Of a stretch of DNA of 27,432 nt, positions 8,118 through 16,851 are shown piece by piece; position 1 is the first letter of the stretch, and each line of letters opens with the position of its first letter. This DNA comes from DAOPZC01 sp035353175 (lineage in GTDB: Bacteria > Verrucomicrobiota > Kiritimatiellia > RFP12 > UBA1067), in contig DAOPZC010000060.1 in the NCBI GenBank assembly GCA_035353175.1, positions 1 through 27,432 on the forward strand. The letters run 5' to 3'. Both the position numbers and the translations under genes were made by a program. The notes beneath the pieces were generated by a model. The model searched no databases. It was not told the DNA's origin and saw nothing but the letters and a program-made list of their open reading frames with translations.

Positions 8118-9353
8118 TTATCCGAGCACACGCGCAACGAGGCCACAGATGCGGTCGACGTCCGCTTCGCCCAAACCCGCGCCAGAAGGCAGACACAGCC
8201 CGTTTTCAAACAGCCGCGCGCTCACTCCGCCGCCCACCACCTCCGCCTTTCGGAACACCGGTTGCAGATGCATCGGCTTCCATACCGGACGCGACTCGAT
8301 ATTCTCGCGTTCCAAAGCCTCAATCACCCGCATCACCCTCTCCGTCGGCTTGCCGTCCTCCGTCTCCGGACCGTTTTTACATTCGCCATTGCGACCACTG
8401 AGTGGTCGCAATAACGCCACCGTCAGCCACCGCGTGCACCGTCCGTAGGCCGCTTCCGGCATAAAACCAATTCCCGCAACGTTTCCCAGTCTCTGCCGAT
8501 ACCACGCAAAAATCTGGCGCTTTTTCGCCACAATCTCGTCCAGATGCTGGAGCTGCCCCGCTCCGATCGCGGCCACAATATTGCTCATGCGGTAGTTATA
8601 GCCCAGTTCCTCATGTTCATACCACGCCGCCGGCTCGCGCGACTGCTGCGACCGTTTCCGTGCCCTCGCCACGACCCCGTCGTCAGACGACGCGATCATG
8701 CCGCCGCCCGAGGTCGTGATGATCTTGTTCCCGTTGAAAGAATACACCGCCGCCCAACCGGCATTCCCGGCGCTTCTAAAGTTGCCATTATTCGCCTGAT
8801 TCGCGCCATTCGCGGTTACCGACTCGCGCACATTCGAGCTTCCATAAAGGGCACCGAGCGCTTCCGCCGCATCGATGATCAAGGGCACACCGTATTTCGC
8901 GCACAACGGCCCGATCCGGCCATAATCGCAGCATTGCCCATACAGATCCACCGCCACGACCGCCTTCGGCCGCCGCCCCGTCCGGGCCGCATCCGCCAAG
9001 GCCTCCTCCAGCAGGTCCGGATCCATCGTCCACGTCGCTTCATCGCAATCGATGAACACCGGCTCCGCGCCGCGATGCACCGCCGGCGCGATCGACGACA
9101 CAAAGGTCAGATCGGAACAAAACACCCGGTCACCTTTCGTCACGCCCAACTCGTGGAAAAGCAGATCCAGCGCCGCCGTGCCGCTCGACACCGCGCACGC
9201 CTGGGGAATACCGACCACCCCCGCGAATTCGCGTTCAAACCGGTCGACCATCGGCCCGCATGGAGCGATATACCCCGAGGCGAAGGCCTCGTCTACCAAA
9301 GCCCGTTCACAGCCGCTCATCCACGGCGGCGACAAATAGATCCTCTTGCTCAT
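8118..9353 (-). CDS. pglE: DegT/DnrJ/EryC1 sugar aminotransferase (PglE-like)
   Basis: A 411-residue pyridoxal-phosphate aminotransferase. SSGTAALDLLFHELG binds the cofactor phosphate, DAAEALGALY contains the cofactor-contacting Asp, and SFNGNKIITTSGGGMI holds the Schiff-base lysine. The C-terminal ENIESRPVWKPMHLQPVF is diagnostic for the PglE-like branch that aminates UDP-4-keto-6-deoxy-GlcNAc at C4, using glutamate. Together with the adjacent dehydratase this supports bacillosamine-type sugar synthesis. Two oddities stand out. The family normally has only a short loop between GALYG and the SFNGNK block; here about 20 extra residues rich in Asn, Ala and Gly sit at 178-200. A second extra stretch at about 312-330 includes a perfect 25-nt DNA palindrome. 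Both leave the frame open. AGAGAGG precedes the ATG at 9353. Confidence 0.9.
   Translation of the reverse strand: MSKRIYLSPPWMSGCERALVDEAFASGYIAPCGPMVDRFEREFAGVVGIPQACAVSSGTAALDLLFHELGVTKGDRVFCSDLTFVSSIAPAVHRGAEPVFIDCDEATWTMDPDLLEEALADAARTGRRPKAVVAVDLYGQCCDYGRIGPLCAKYGVPLIIDAAEALGALYGSSNVRESVTANGANQANNGNFRSAGNAGWAAVYSFNGNKIITTSGGGMIASSDDGVVARARKRSQQSREPAAWYEHEELGYNYRMSNIVAAIGAGQLQHLDEIVAKKRQIFAWYRQRLGNVAGIGFMPEAAYGRCTRWLTVALLRPLSGRNGECKNGPETEDGKPTERVMRVIEALERENIESRPVWKPMHLQPVFRKAEVVGGGVSARLFENGLCLPSGAGLGEADVDRICGLVARVLG
8388..8412. repeat. Perfect 25-nt palindrome inside the aminotransferase gene
   Basis: ATTGCGACCACT and its exact reverse complement AGTGGTCGCAAT surround a single central base at 8400. 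The palindrome lies in coding sequence in a loop where the family normally has fewer residues, and encodes LLRPLSGRNG. It resembles a small inserted hairpin element rather than an evolved protein feature; that reading is inference. Confidence 0.8.
8783..8815 (-). repeat. GCGAATNN-type low-complexity insertion in the aminotransferase gene
   Basis: On the minus strand three GCGAAT words occur at 8-11 base spacing (GCGAATGGCGCGAATCAGG, then GCGAATAATGG), inside a loop that is about 17-20 residues longer than usual. It is read as ANGANQANNGN. The tandem, simple nature and loop position suggest an in-frame repeat insertion; exact borders cannot be set from one copy. Confidence 0.5.
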
Positions 9354-9395
9354 AACAGCCTCTCTGGCGGCACTTCAGAAACCGCGCACTCGCCC

Positions 9396-10901
9396 CTACC
9401 TGAGCCGATACAACGCGCCCACGCGCTCCATCCCGTTTGTCAATTCCAGCACCGGCCGCGGCGCATATCCGGCGACCGGCGAAACTACAAACACGCGCCC
9501 TTTCCTGTCCTGCAACAAGGTCCGCAAAACCGCTTCCGTTTCGCCCGACCAAGGCGTCAGCAAGCGCCAATCCCGTCCGGTCGCTCCCGCCTCGCGCGCC
9601 GCCAACAGCGGCCCCGCCGCCGTCGCGTCCGCCACCAGCACATCTCCGGAGCACAGTTGCCGCCCGACTTCGGACACAAAACGCGCCGCAGAATCTTCGG
9701 AATGCTTCCACGGCAAAAGCCAGTACGGCATTTCACTGCGAAACGGCAACGCCCGGCTGCGCATCACCGCCGCGCCTGTCTTTTGTGCCGCGACGCTCAA
9801 CAGCAGAGGCCCCGCCACCGCGCATAAGCAGCCCGAAGTCACCATCAGGGCCCAGCGCGCGGGACGCATGCCGACACGCGCCCCGCCCAGGCCCACCCAA
9901 ACCGATATCAGGCCCAAGGTCGGCAAAAAAAACGTCGCTTGATCCGGCACAGGATAGCGCACCCAAAACAGCAGATGAAACAGGGTCAAGATCCCCAGCC
10001 AGAACAGGGGCTGGCCCCTCTTGTCATCCCGGCTCGTCCGCACGCCCGTCACCGCAAAAAGCCACAGGGGATTGATCAGGCTGACCCCCGCCAAAGCCAG
10101 ATTGGCCAACCACAACGTGCCGCCGCAGCCTCCGGTGCCCAGCACCTGCGCCATGTAGCCCTCTCCGAACAACACGCTCTTGATAACCGCCGTGACACTT
10201 TCGCCGCCCATCAGCGACGCGTTGGCCAGCCACAGCAGCGGCAGGCTTCCGAGGCTCCATCCCGCCAAGCAGCCCATGGCCAGCCACCCGCGTCGGCGGC
10301 CGCCTTTCCACCACTCAAGTCCCAGCACCGCGAAAGCGACCGCGAAATCGATCAGCGCAAAGTTATGCACACTCCAATGCGCGCCGTTCACGGCAAACAG
10401 CGCGATCAGCCAGCTGCCTTCCCTCTTCTCGAAGTACCGGACCAGACACAAGATCTCAGCCATCAGAAAGGCCAGCGACCACGTGTAAACCTCCGCAACC
10501 GTTCCCAGCCACCACGCCATATGCGCGAACCCCAGCACGGCAGCCGACAGCACCGCCGCGCGGACGGACCGGGTCAACGCCATGACGCTCGCCGACAGCA
10601 ACGCAAGGCCCAGCGCAAGTCCAACCCCGCTGAACAGGTTGATCGCATAAAAACAGGCGGACTGCGGGAACAAGCGAACAAAACCGCGCGCCATCAGAAT
10701 ATACAAGGGGTGCGCCCGCGCGATGCCGGAATGCCACACGTAATCCCCGGCCAAAACACGGTACTGGAATTCTCCGCTGTCTTGCCAACTTACGCCACGC
10801 TGGGCCGTCGCCGCATAGAGCGCAAAGAAAACGACAAACACCGCAGCGCTTATCAGCCAGTGCCGCAGGAGATGTCGCTGTTGTGGAGATGTCTCGGGCA
10901 T
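9396..10901 (-). CDS. DUF2723 (GT117-like) membrane glycosyltransferase
   Basis: A 501-residue protein with many hydrophobic helices. The N-terminal periplasmic loop after the first helix carries WQDSGEF at residues 40-45 and ARAHPLYILMARGF at 61-74, the signature of the DUF2723 family (human TMEM260 relatives), where the Asp is the likely catalytic base of a GT-C fold enzyme using a polyprenyl-phosphate sugar. Further conserved features are LGFAHMAWWLGTVAEVYTWSLAF near 120-143 and GAHWSVHNF near 172. It probably adds a sugar to a lipid-linked glycan or secreted protein on the outer face of the inner membrane. It lies 3 bp after the preceding GT39-like gene, so they are cotranscribed. Acceptor and donor are unknown. 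Confidence 0.75.
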   Translation of the reverse strand: MPETSPQQRHLLRHWLISAAVFVVFFALYAATAQRGVSWQDSGEFQYRVLAGDYVWHSGIARAHPLYILMARGFVRLFPQSACFYAINLFSGVGLALGLALLSASVMALTRSVRAAVLSAAVLGFAHMAWWLGTVAEVYTWSLAFLMAEILCLVRYFEKREGSWLIALFAVNGAHWSVHNFALIDFAVAFAVLGLEWWKGGRRRGWLAMGCLAGWSLGSLPLLWLANASLMGGESVTAVIKSVLFGEGYMAQVLGTGGCGGTLWLANLALAGVSLINPLWLFAVTGVRTSRDDKRGQPLFWLGILTLFHLLFWVRYPVPDQATFFLPTLGLISVWVGLGGARVGMRPARWALMVTSGCLCAVAGPLLLSVAAQKTGAAVMRSRALPFRSEMPYWLLPWKHSEDSAARFVSEVGRQLCSGDVLVADATAAGPLLAAREAGATGRDWRLLTPWSGETEAVLRTLLQDRKGRVFVVSPVAGYAPRPVLELTNGMERVGALYRLR

Positions 10902-10904
10902 GCT

Positions 10905-12533
10905 TTATTCACCAAGAACAATCGCTCTTCCGCGTTGGATAGCCTCGTCAACATGGGGGTCAGAAGACACGTACAGAGAAATCAAATACCTTCCGTCCGC
11001 AAAAGGCCAAGCCACGACACGCGGCAGTTGGCCTGTCAGGAATCGGACTCGCGTCGAATGCACTTGCTCCGGAGGAACGCCGAAACACCACGTCTCGGCC
11101 ATGGTTTTCGGCGTCGCGCTTAAGGTCTGCAAGTCCTTCACGACCCACGGATGATTGAGCAACAGGGAGACCTCCCGCCCTTCCACCTGACGATACGAAG
11201 CGACCTTGGCATGGCCCGGCCGGACTCCCAATCTTCCGGGACGAATCGGCTCCCCGTTCACGGCCACATCACGGTCATTGAGCCCCAGCAGGTCTAACGT
11301 CCAGCAACGCGTGTAATACGGGATGATCCCCGCCGCAGTCACCGCGATTTTCACCTGACTGCCTCCCGCCCCGAGGCCGCGATTCAGCACCAACGCCACC
11401 TCCCGCCATTCGTCACAATACATCCGCAGATTCGCAATCGTCTGAATGCCCGGATACGGATACGGCCAGGCCTCTGCCACATGTAACACGCTGCAAAGCA
11501 TGACCCCAGCGCAAAAAACGCCTTGTTTCCATTTCTCGCGCGCCGCCACGACCAACCCCGCGAGAACCGCCATCACGAGAGGGCAGGCCGGCATCATCAT
11601 CCTAAACTCCATGAAATCCCCGCCGATGGAAATCACATAGAGCTGCCACATCAGCCACGAGGCGCAGACGCCCCCCCCCAACGCACTCTTCAGGAGGAAT
11701 CCCGCTTGCCGCCATAACAGGGGGACCGCAATCCAGAGGCCGTACACGAGGTAAAACAGCCCCACATAGTAAAGGCCCCGGACCCATGACACGCCGCTGC
11801 TTTTTATGAGAAAAGTATTCGGAACCCACGCACCATAATAGGCATGCCGCCAAAACAGCCAGGCGAGAACGGGCAAGGCTCCTGCAATCCCGGCACACGC
11901 CAAAGCGCCCCAGCGCTCCGTACGCCTCGATCTCCAGACGAGCCATGCCACCTGGCACCAGAAAGGCGCAAGCAGCACGGACGCGTCCATCCGGGTCATC
12001 ACGCCGCATGCGGAGACCAGCGCCGCCCCGACCAGCATCTTCGTCATTCCCGTCGTTTGCCAGCGCACGATGAGCCAGATCGCAGCCATCACCCACGCCG
12101 TACCAAACTGCGTTTCAAGCCCGCCCGTCGCGTAACTGCTGAACGAATAGTTCGTGCCCAACAGCGCGACCGCCACGCACCCCGCCCGGCGATCCCGCCA
12201 CAACTCCGTTGCCAGAGAATACGCAAGGCACAGGGTGCAGACGAAAGCCGCCAGCGACAGAGCGAACACGTACGCGACAATCTCCACGCCAAACCAGTAC
12301 GCCGGCGCCAAACAGACCGTCCACAAAAAATTCGTATACCCTTCCACGCGCTCGCCGATGTTCCAGACCAAGCCATGGCCCTCGGCCAGGTTCCGCGCAT
12401 AACGGAACGAGATGAACGCGTCATCTTGAACGAAGCGGTTCGCCCAGGCACCGAGGGTTGCGGCTGCGATCAACAGCCACTTCATGCCGACATCTCTCCT
12501 ACTCGCCAGACCTTCCATTTGCGAAACGCTCAT
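10905..12533 (-). CDS. GT39/ArnT-like polytopic glycosyltransferase
   Basis: A 542-residue membrane protein. After the first helix the loop reads NRFVQDDAFISFRYARNLAEG, with the acidic pair at residues 37-38, followed by HGLVWNIGERVEGYTNFLWT, a block seen in GT39-like bacterial membrane glycosyltransferases. The acidic pair matches the catalytic position of GT-C enzymes that use polyprenyl-phosphate sugars. At least nine further hydrophobic segments follow, then a soluble C-terminal domain of about 150 residues ending near residue 540. The ATG at 12533 overlaps the upstream gene's stop as ATGA; an internal ATG at 12485 (MKWLL) would also give a complete protein. The donor sugar and acceptor cannot be told from sequence. 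Confidence 0.75.
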   Translation of the reverse strand: MSVSQMEGLASRRDVGMKWLLIAAATLGAWANRFVQDDAFISFRYARNLAEGHGLVWNIGERVEGYTNFLWTVCLAPAYWFGVEIVAYVFALSLAAFVCTLCLAYSLATELWRDRRAGCVAVALLGTNYSFSSYATGGLETQFGTAWVMAAIWLIVRWQTTGMTKMLVGAALVSACGVMTRMDASVLLAPFWCQVAWLVWRSRRTERWGALACAGIAGALPVLAWLFWRHAYYGAWVPNTFLIKSSGVSWVRGLYYVGLFYLVYGLWIAVPLLWRQAGFLLKSALGGGVCASWLMWQLYVISIGGDFMEFRMMMPACPLVMAVLAGLVVAAREKWKQGVFCAGVMLCSVLHVAEAWPYPYPGIQTIANLRMYCDEWREVALVLNRGLGAGGSQVKIAVTAAGIIPYYTRCWTLDLLGLNDRDVAVNGEPIRPGRLGVRPGHAKVASYRQVEGREVSLLLNHPWVVKDLQTLSATPKTMAETWCFGVPPEQVHSTRVRFLTGQLPRVVAWPFADGRYLISLYVSSDPHVDEAIQRGRAIVLGE

Positions 12534-14020
12534 TTCCCTTGATATTCCCAGATACGATAATGTTCGCCTTCGTCAACGGTCCGATAGTGCGCTGCCCGCC
12601 ACGACTCAAAGGCCAGGAACCGTTGTTCCGTATCGACCCCCGTCGGCAGCGGAACCGTTGTGGCTTCAAGCAAAAAACGCGGAGGATTCCGCGTCAATTC
12701 GTCCATGAATTCCTTGCGGATCTTCTGAATCAACGGGTGATGGACATGATGAAGAAAATAGAACGTGTAAGGGAACCGCGTGGCCGGCAAAGCATCCGCC
12801 GAGAGCATCCCCTGAATAGCACCGCAGGACCAATCCACAGGCTGCACCCGATCGCCCGGCCGCAGATGCGCCGTCAGATAACGCGCGAACGCGTCGGGGA
12901 CCTCATGCTTCTGACTGACAACGGAGGGCACGGAAGTTTCGCGCCAGACACGCCAACCGGTGAATGGTATCCAAAACGCGACCAGCAGCACACTCAGAGC
13001 CATTGCCCACTTCCGCCCCGCCAGCAGATATCCGGACACACACAACGTGAGATAAAAGAACGGCAAGCGGTGATACCCCCAGAATTGGCCCGTCATCGCG
13101 GGCACGATCACCGTCAACGCCAAGAGACTGCCCCACAACCACAGCTGTTTGCGTGACAGCGCGCCGGCTTGCCGACCCGCAAAAAGCGACAGCCCCGCAA
13201 CAACCGCATACGGCGAAAACAGCATTCGCATCATGCCGTTCATGGTGTCATAGAACCGGTCGCCGGCGGTGACAAACGCGAGCCCGTGCGTCATTTGCCC
13301 ATAGAGCGGCCAATATTGGACGACCTCGCAGAACGCCGGCCAGGCACCGCTCTTCACGAGCCATAGTCCGCAGGCCACAAGCGGCAACGCGCCACAGGCA
13401 CCCATCCCGGCATACAGGCAAACACGCTGACGCCCATTTTCGCACTCCGTGCCCAACAGCACAAGAACCGGAAAGCCATACAGCGCAAGCTGCGGTTTGA
13501 TCAGCGCCAACCACGCCAGCAGCGCCCCCGCGACGGCGCCTTGCCAGAATCCGTGGAGCGGACGGCGCAAGCCGAGCACCAACAATGCGGAAATCGGGAT
13601 CAGCGCGAACAGCTCGCGCTGCAGAACAAAAGCACTTTCCCCCGAAAAGACGCGCAGCGCGCCCAAACCGACGCCCAACGCCGCGCATGCGGCACAGGGC
13701 TTGGAAAGCACCGCGAACATCAAACCGCTGATGACCGCAAGCACGATGAGATTCGCGGCATGAACCGACAGATCGGAGGTCCCCAAAACCCGGACAATCC
13801 AGCCGAACATCCAATACGAACCGGGCAGATTCATGTCAAAGAAGTCCCGGTAGGGTATCGCGCCCTGCCGCACCATCAGCTTGGCCAAATAGAGCAAGAT
13901 CGGCGTATCATTCACCATTCTCCACGACAGCGAACACAGCGCCGAACACACCGCAGCCGCGCAAACGGCGATGCAGAGCAGACGTTTAACAGAAAAAAAA
14001 GAATGGACGGAATCGCTCAT
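12530..14020 (-). CDS. Polytopic membrane protein, GT39-like glycosyltransferase
   Basis: A 496-residue protein with about ten hydrophobic segments. The first periplasmic loop reads WRMVNDTPILLYLAKLMVRQG (Asp38), then AIPYRDFFDMNLPGSYW, a pattern common in GT39/GT-C like bacterial proteins. A C-terminal soluble part of about 110 residues follows the last helix. The ATG at 14020 was chosen because it gives a short polar start followed by a clean membrane helix; a longer frame upstream runs into the acetyltransferase gene and is not hydrophobic. The ribosome binding site is weak, so translation may depend on coupling with the upstream gene that ends 23 bp before. It overlaps the next gene by 4 bp. 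Specificity unknown. Confidence 0.65.
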   Translation of the reverse strand: MSDSVHSFFSVKRLLCIAVCAAAVCSALCSLSWRMVNDTPILLYLAKLMVRQGAIPYRDFFDMNLPGSYWMFGWIVRVLGTSDLSVHAANLIVLAVISGLMFAVLSKPCAACAALGVGLGALRVFSGESAFVLQRELFALIPISALLVLGLRRPLHGFWQGAVAGALLAWLALIKPQLALYGFPVLVLLGTECENGRQRVCLYAGMGACGALPLVACGLWLVKSGAWPAFCEVVQYWPLYGQMTHGLAFVTAGDRFYDTMNGMMRMLFSPYAVVAGLSLFAGRQAGALSRKQLWLWGSLLALTVIVPAMTGQFWGYHRLPFFYLTLCVSGYLLAGRKWAMALSVLLVAFWIPFTGWRVWRETSVPSVVSQKHEVPDAFARYLTAHLRPGDRVQPVDWSCGAIQGMLSADALPATRFPYTFYFLHHVHHPLIQKIRKEFMDELTRNPPRFLLEATTVPLPTGVDTEQRFLAFESWRAAHYRTVDEGEHYRIWEYQGK

Positions 14021-14043
14021 GAGCTGTGATGACGACCGGCTCC

Positions 14044-14670
14044 TTACCCGCGCGACAACCTGACGACCGTCGCGCCGTCCGCGACATCCCGCAGCGACAA
14101 CGTGCCCGCTCCGACGGTAGACCATGCTCCGACTTTTTTCAGCGGAATCGTGCCCGAAAGCGTCCCGAACAGGGCGCCTTCTCCCACCTCGCAACCGCCC
14201 GAAAGGCAAACGCCGGGACACAGTTGCGCGAAATCGCCGACCGTCACATCATGTCCGACGGACACATGGTGATTCACCAGGACGCCTTGCCCCAGACGTG
14301 CGCCGACCGAGACGACACTGCCGATCCCGACATAGCTGCCTTTCCCGATCTCCACATCCGGCGCGATGACCGCACTGGGATCGACAACCGTCACCGGTTC
14401 ATGGCCCTCTATCCGCGCATCCGCCATCACCGATTGCCTCACGCGGTTGTTCCCGATCGCGCAAAAGACGCCCACCGTGCCGAAGCCGGGCTTCAGCGCC
14501 TTGAGAGGGCCCAGCAGCGGATAGGCTCCGCACATGCCGTCACGTTTATCTGCGGCGTCATCGCAGAAGCCCAGCACCTCGAAAATCGGGCACACCGCGT
14601 TGAGACGTTCGATCACCCACGCGACCTCCCGCCCGAAGCCGCCCGCCCCGACAATCACGATCCGTTTCAT
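14044..14670 (-). CDS. pglD: NeuD/PglD-like sugar N- or O-acetyltransferase
   Basis: A 208-residue protein of typical PglD/NeuD length. Residues 1-80 form a Rossmann-like nucleotide-sugar binding domain (MKRIVIVGAGGFGREV). Residues about 95-205 are a left-handed beta-helix built from hexapeptide repeats (VIAPDVEIGKGSYVGIGSVV and following). The NHHVSVGHDVTVGDF segment contains the catalytic histidine of the family. PglD acetylates the 4-amino group of UDP-4-amino-6-deoxy-GlcNAc from acetyl-CoA, giving UDP-di-N-acetylbacillosamine. Since PglF- and PglE-like enzymes are in the same operon, the PglD role is more likely than sialic acid O-acetylation. The ATG at 14670 is 4 bp past the upstream stop, with AAAGGGG upstream. 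Confidence 0.85.
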   Translation of the reverse strand: MKRIVIVGAGGFGREVAWVIERLNAVCPIFEVLGFCDDAADKRDGMCGAYPLLGPLKALKPGFGTVGVFCAIGNNRVRQSVMADARIEGHEPVTVVDPSAVIAPDVEIGKGSYVGIGSVVSVGARLGQGVLVNHHVSVGHDVTVGDFAQLCPGVCLSGGCEVGEGALFGTLSGTIPLKKVGAWSTVGAGTLSLRDVADGATVVRLSRG

Positions 14671-14674
14671 CGCG

Positions 14675-16081
14675 TCATGCCCCTTTCTTTCCGAAGCCGA
14701 AAAACGCGTCAACCCGCTGCCCCGCACGCGCCACCCACTCCGCATCCGCCGCGCGGCACGACCGAACCATCAGAACCATCAGGACGGCCGCGCTGAAGAG
14801 CCGGCCGAATGACCACGGGTAGAAGTCGAACGTCGGAAGCAGAAAGGTCAGCAGATAGGCGAGACTGTAAGCCACCCACTCTGACGGCATCCTCATTTTC
14901 TTGGCCACGGCAAAAAAAGGAATGGCCAGAAAAACCAGATGATGTTCCCATATCAGCGGAGACGCAAGAACCATCACAGCCGACCAGGCGGGAAGCCCGT
15001 TGAGAACCCCGGCACCAGCGTCCGCACGTTCGACATAGGTCACCCGCCGCATCGTGTAGCCAGCGCACCCCAAAAAGAAAACCAGGAACGGAACTTTGAC
15101 ATACGGCACCAGCGCGCCCGTATCTGTTCCCGCCAACACGCCGGCGCCGCGGATCAGCGAGTCGATCGAGTTCTCGCGGAAACAGATCCCGTTCGCGGCA
15201 TAGATATGGCTGGCGTTGGCGAGAAAAGACGCGAACGGTGCCCACCCGTAAAAGACGGACGTGAGGCCCGCCAGGCCGACCAGCCCTGCGAGAAACGCGG
15301 TGATCCACCTTTTGTCCCTCACGCAGATGAACGGAACGGCCAGCAGAAGGGGAGAGACCTTGAGGTGGACCGCCAGCGCCAGCGCCAGCGCGGAAACGAT
15401 GCGGTGCCGGGGAAACAGCAGGAAGGCCAGCAGGATCAGGTTGAGGACGTGCAGATTGATCTGCACATACCCCAATGTGCGGAGGACCGGCACATTCACA
15501 ACCAAGAAGAGAAACGCGAGCCCCTCCGCCAACCGACGCCCGAAACCATAGCGTTCAAGCGCCGCGCAGAGCAACCAAAAGAACGCGACGAGCGAAACCA
15601 GATTGGCGGACCAGAACAGCGCCGCGACGCCGTGCGCCCCAAGCGGCAAGAAGGGCTGGCACAGCGTGGCCAGCAGCGGCGGATAAATGTACCGGACATG
15701 AAACGGCGTGCCGTCACGCAAATTGAACGCCGCCTTCACATAATCGTCCACATCGGCATAGTGGATCCGCTCGCGCAGGAAATTGACATACAACAGCAGC
15801 AAAACAAACGAGCACGCGATCGCCACGCCGTGTTCAACGCGGATTCTCGGGCTCCTCAACAGCGCAAGACCGATTCCCCACGCCGACCACGAAACCGCCA
15901 CGCACGCTGCGGTTTGCGCCACGATCGACAGCGGTCCGCTCTGGACCAGCGCGGACAGTCCCGTCATCCCTGCATGGAGGTAAATCGCCAAACAGGAAAC
16001 GGCGACAAGCCCCGTAAGAGCCAGCCACACGCGCCACGCGCAATTCCATCCCGCGTCACTCTCTTGACCGGACACCCTCAT
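14675..16081 (-). CDS. DUF2029/GT87-like membrane glycosyltransferase
   Basis: A 468-residue protein with ten or more hydrophobic helices. The loop after the third helix contains HYADVDDYVKAAFNLRDG, followed by RYIYPPLLATL, like the Asp-bearing loop and YPP motif of GT87 (DUF2029) mannosyl/arabinosyl transferases. HLKVSPLLLAVPF near the middle and LIWEHHLVFLAIPFF toward the end are also typical of that family. It is likely a GT-C enzyme using a polyprenyl-phosphate sugar on the outer face of the inner membrane. It is closely spaced with the downstream pglD-like gene. The ATG at 16081 has AAGGGAA upstream. Donor, linkage and acceptor are unknown. Confidence 0.7.
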   Translation of the reverse strand: MRVSGQESDAGWNCAWRVWLALTGLVAVSCLAIYLHAGMTGLSALVQSGPLSIVAQTAACVAVSWSAWGIGLALLRSPRIRVEHGVAIACSFVLLLLYVNFLRERIHYADVDDYVKAAFNLRDGTPFHVRYIYPPLLATLCQPFLPLGAHGVAALFWSANLVSLVAFFWLLCAALERYGFGRRLAEGLAFLFLVVNVPVLRTLGYVQINLHVLNLILLAFLLFPRHRIVSALALALAVHLKVSPLLLAVPFICVRDKRWITAFLAGLVGLAGLTSVFYGWAPFASFLANASHIYAANGICFRENSIDSLIRGAGVLAGTDTGALVPYVKVPFLVFFLGCAGYTMRRVTYVERADAGAGVLNGLPAWSAVMVLASPLIWEHHLVFLAIPFFAVAKKMRMPSEWVAYSLAYLLTFLLPTFDFYPWSFGRLFSAAVLMVLMVRSCRAADAEWVARAGQRVDAFFGFGKKGA

Positions 16082-16121
16082 TTTGCCGCTGTTCCCTTCT
16101 CCCTCGCTGACGTATTCCCGC

Positions 16122-16694
16122 TCACGTCTTTCCAGTGAACTCGCCCATGGTCGCCTCGCCCGCAGCGCAAATGCCTTTCCGCGCGAACACCTGCCACACC
16201 GTCAGCCAGAGGATCTTCAGGTCCAACCACACGCTCCGATGGTCCACATACCAGACGTCATACGCGAACTTCTGTTCCCAGCCGAGCGCGTTGCGGCCGT
16301 TCACCTGCGCCCAGCCCGTGAGCCCCGGACGCACCTCGTGCCGCCGGGCCTGTTCCGGCGTATAACGCTCCAGATACCGCATCAGCAGCGGACGCGGCCC
16401 GACCAGCGACATCTCGCCCCGCAGCACATTGAACAATTCCGGCAGTTCGTCCAGGCTCGTTGCCCGCAACCACCGGCCCAACCGCGTCAGCCGCTCGGCA
16501 TCCGGTCCCGAACCTTCCCTCATCGTCCGGAACTTGATCAGCCTGAACGGACGCCCCCCCAGCCCCGGCCGCTCCTGCACAAACAGTACAGGTCGGCCGA
16601 GCGCCAGGCGGACTGCCAAACCGACGATCAGCAACAGCGGCAGCCAAACCGCCGCCGTCACCACCACCGCCGTTATGTCGAAAAGACGCTTCAT
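16122..16694 (-). CDS. pglC: Monotopic phosphoglycosyl transferase (PglC-like)
   Basis: A 190-residue protein, the size of the minimal PglC catalytic unit. It has the MKRLFDITAVVVTAAVWLP re-entrant helix at the N-terminus, RPGLGGRPFRLIKFRTM at about 45-61, the catalytic Asp-Glu pair in TSLDELPELFNVL, the SLVGPRP motif, and VRPGLTGWAQVNGRN. The enzyme moves a sugar-1-phosphate from a UDP-sugar to undecaprenyl phosphate at the cytoplasmic face. With PglF-, PglE- and PglD-like genes nearby the substrate is plausibly UDP-di-N-acetylbacillosamine. The ATG at 16694 was chosen over a longer frame because it gives the KRLFDI family start and is preceded by TAAGGTA. The symbol is by analogy. Confidence 0.85.
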   Translation of the reverse strand: MKRLFDITAVVVTAAVWLPLLLIVGLAVRLALGRPVLFVQERPGLGGRPFRLIKFRTMREGSGPDAERLTRLGRWLRATSLDELPELFNVLRGEMSLVGPRPLLMRYLERYTPEQARRHEVRPGLTGWAQVNGRNALGWEQKFAYDVWYVDHRSVWLDLKILWLTVWQVFARKGICAAGEATMGEFTGKT

Positions 16695-16701
16695 GCGTAC
16701 C

Positions 16702-16851
16702 TTACGAACCAACATGCACAACAAAAAACAAATCGCCAAGTTCTGCCAGCCGCAGCAACAACGCCCGCATTTCGGGCGTCACCACCACCCGGTCCGGAGG
16801 CAGGGTTACCCCGTGCGTATTCTCCACCTGTCCCCGCAACGACAAGACCGA
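16702..16851 (-). other. 49-codon open stretch after the ATPase stop, coding-like
   Basis: Directly after the TGA stop of the DUF4143 ATPase, and in the same frame, 49 codons stay open to a TAA at 16702. The translation contains VENTHGVTLPPDRVVV and TPEMRALLLRLAELGDLFFV, which has the look of a real amphipathic protein C-terminus rather than random sequence. No ATG start is present. It could be the tail of a gene cut by insertion of the ATPase, an old C-terminal extension, or a short gene with a TTG or GTG start. I do not recognise the family. Confidence 0.4.

Noticed and set aside
6355..9827. Long plus-strand open frames opposite the dehydratase and aminotransferase genes
   Set aside because: They are rich in Arg, His, Pro and Gln, as expected for the complement of GC-rich genes, and the minus-strand proteins are clearly real.
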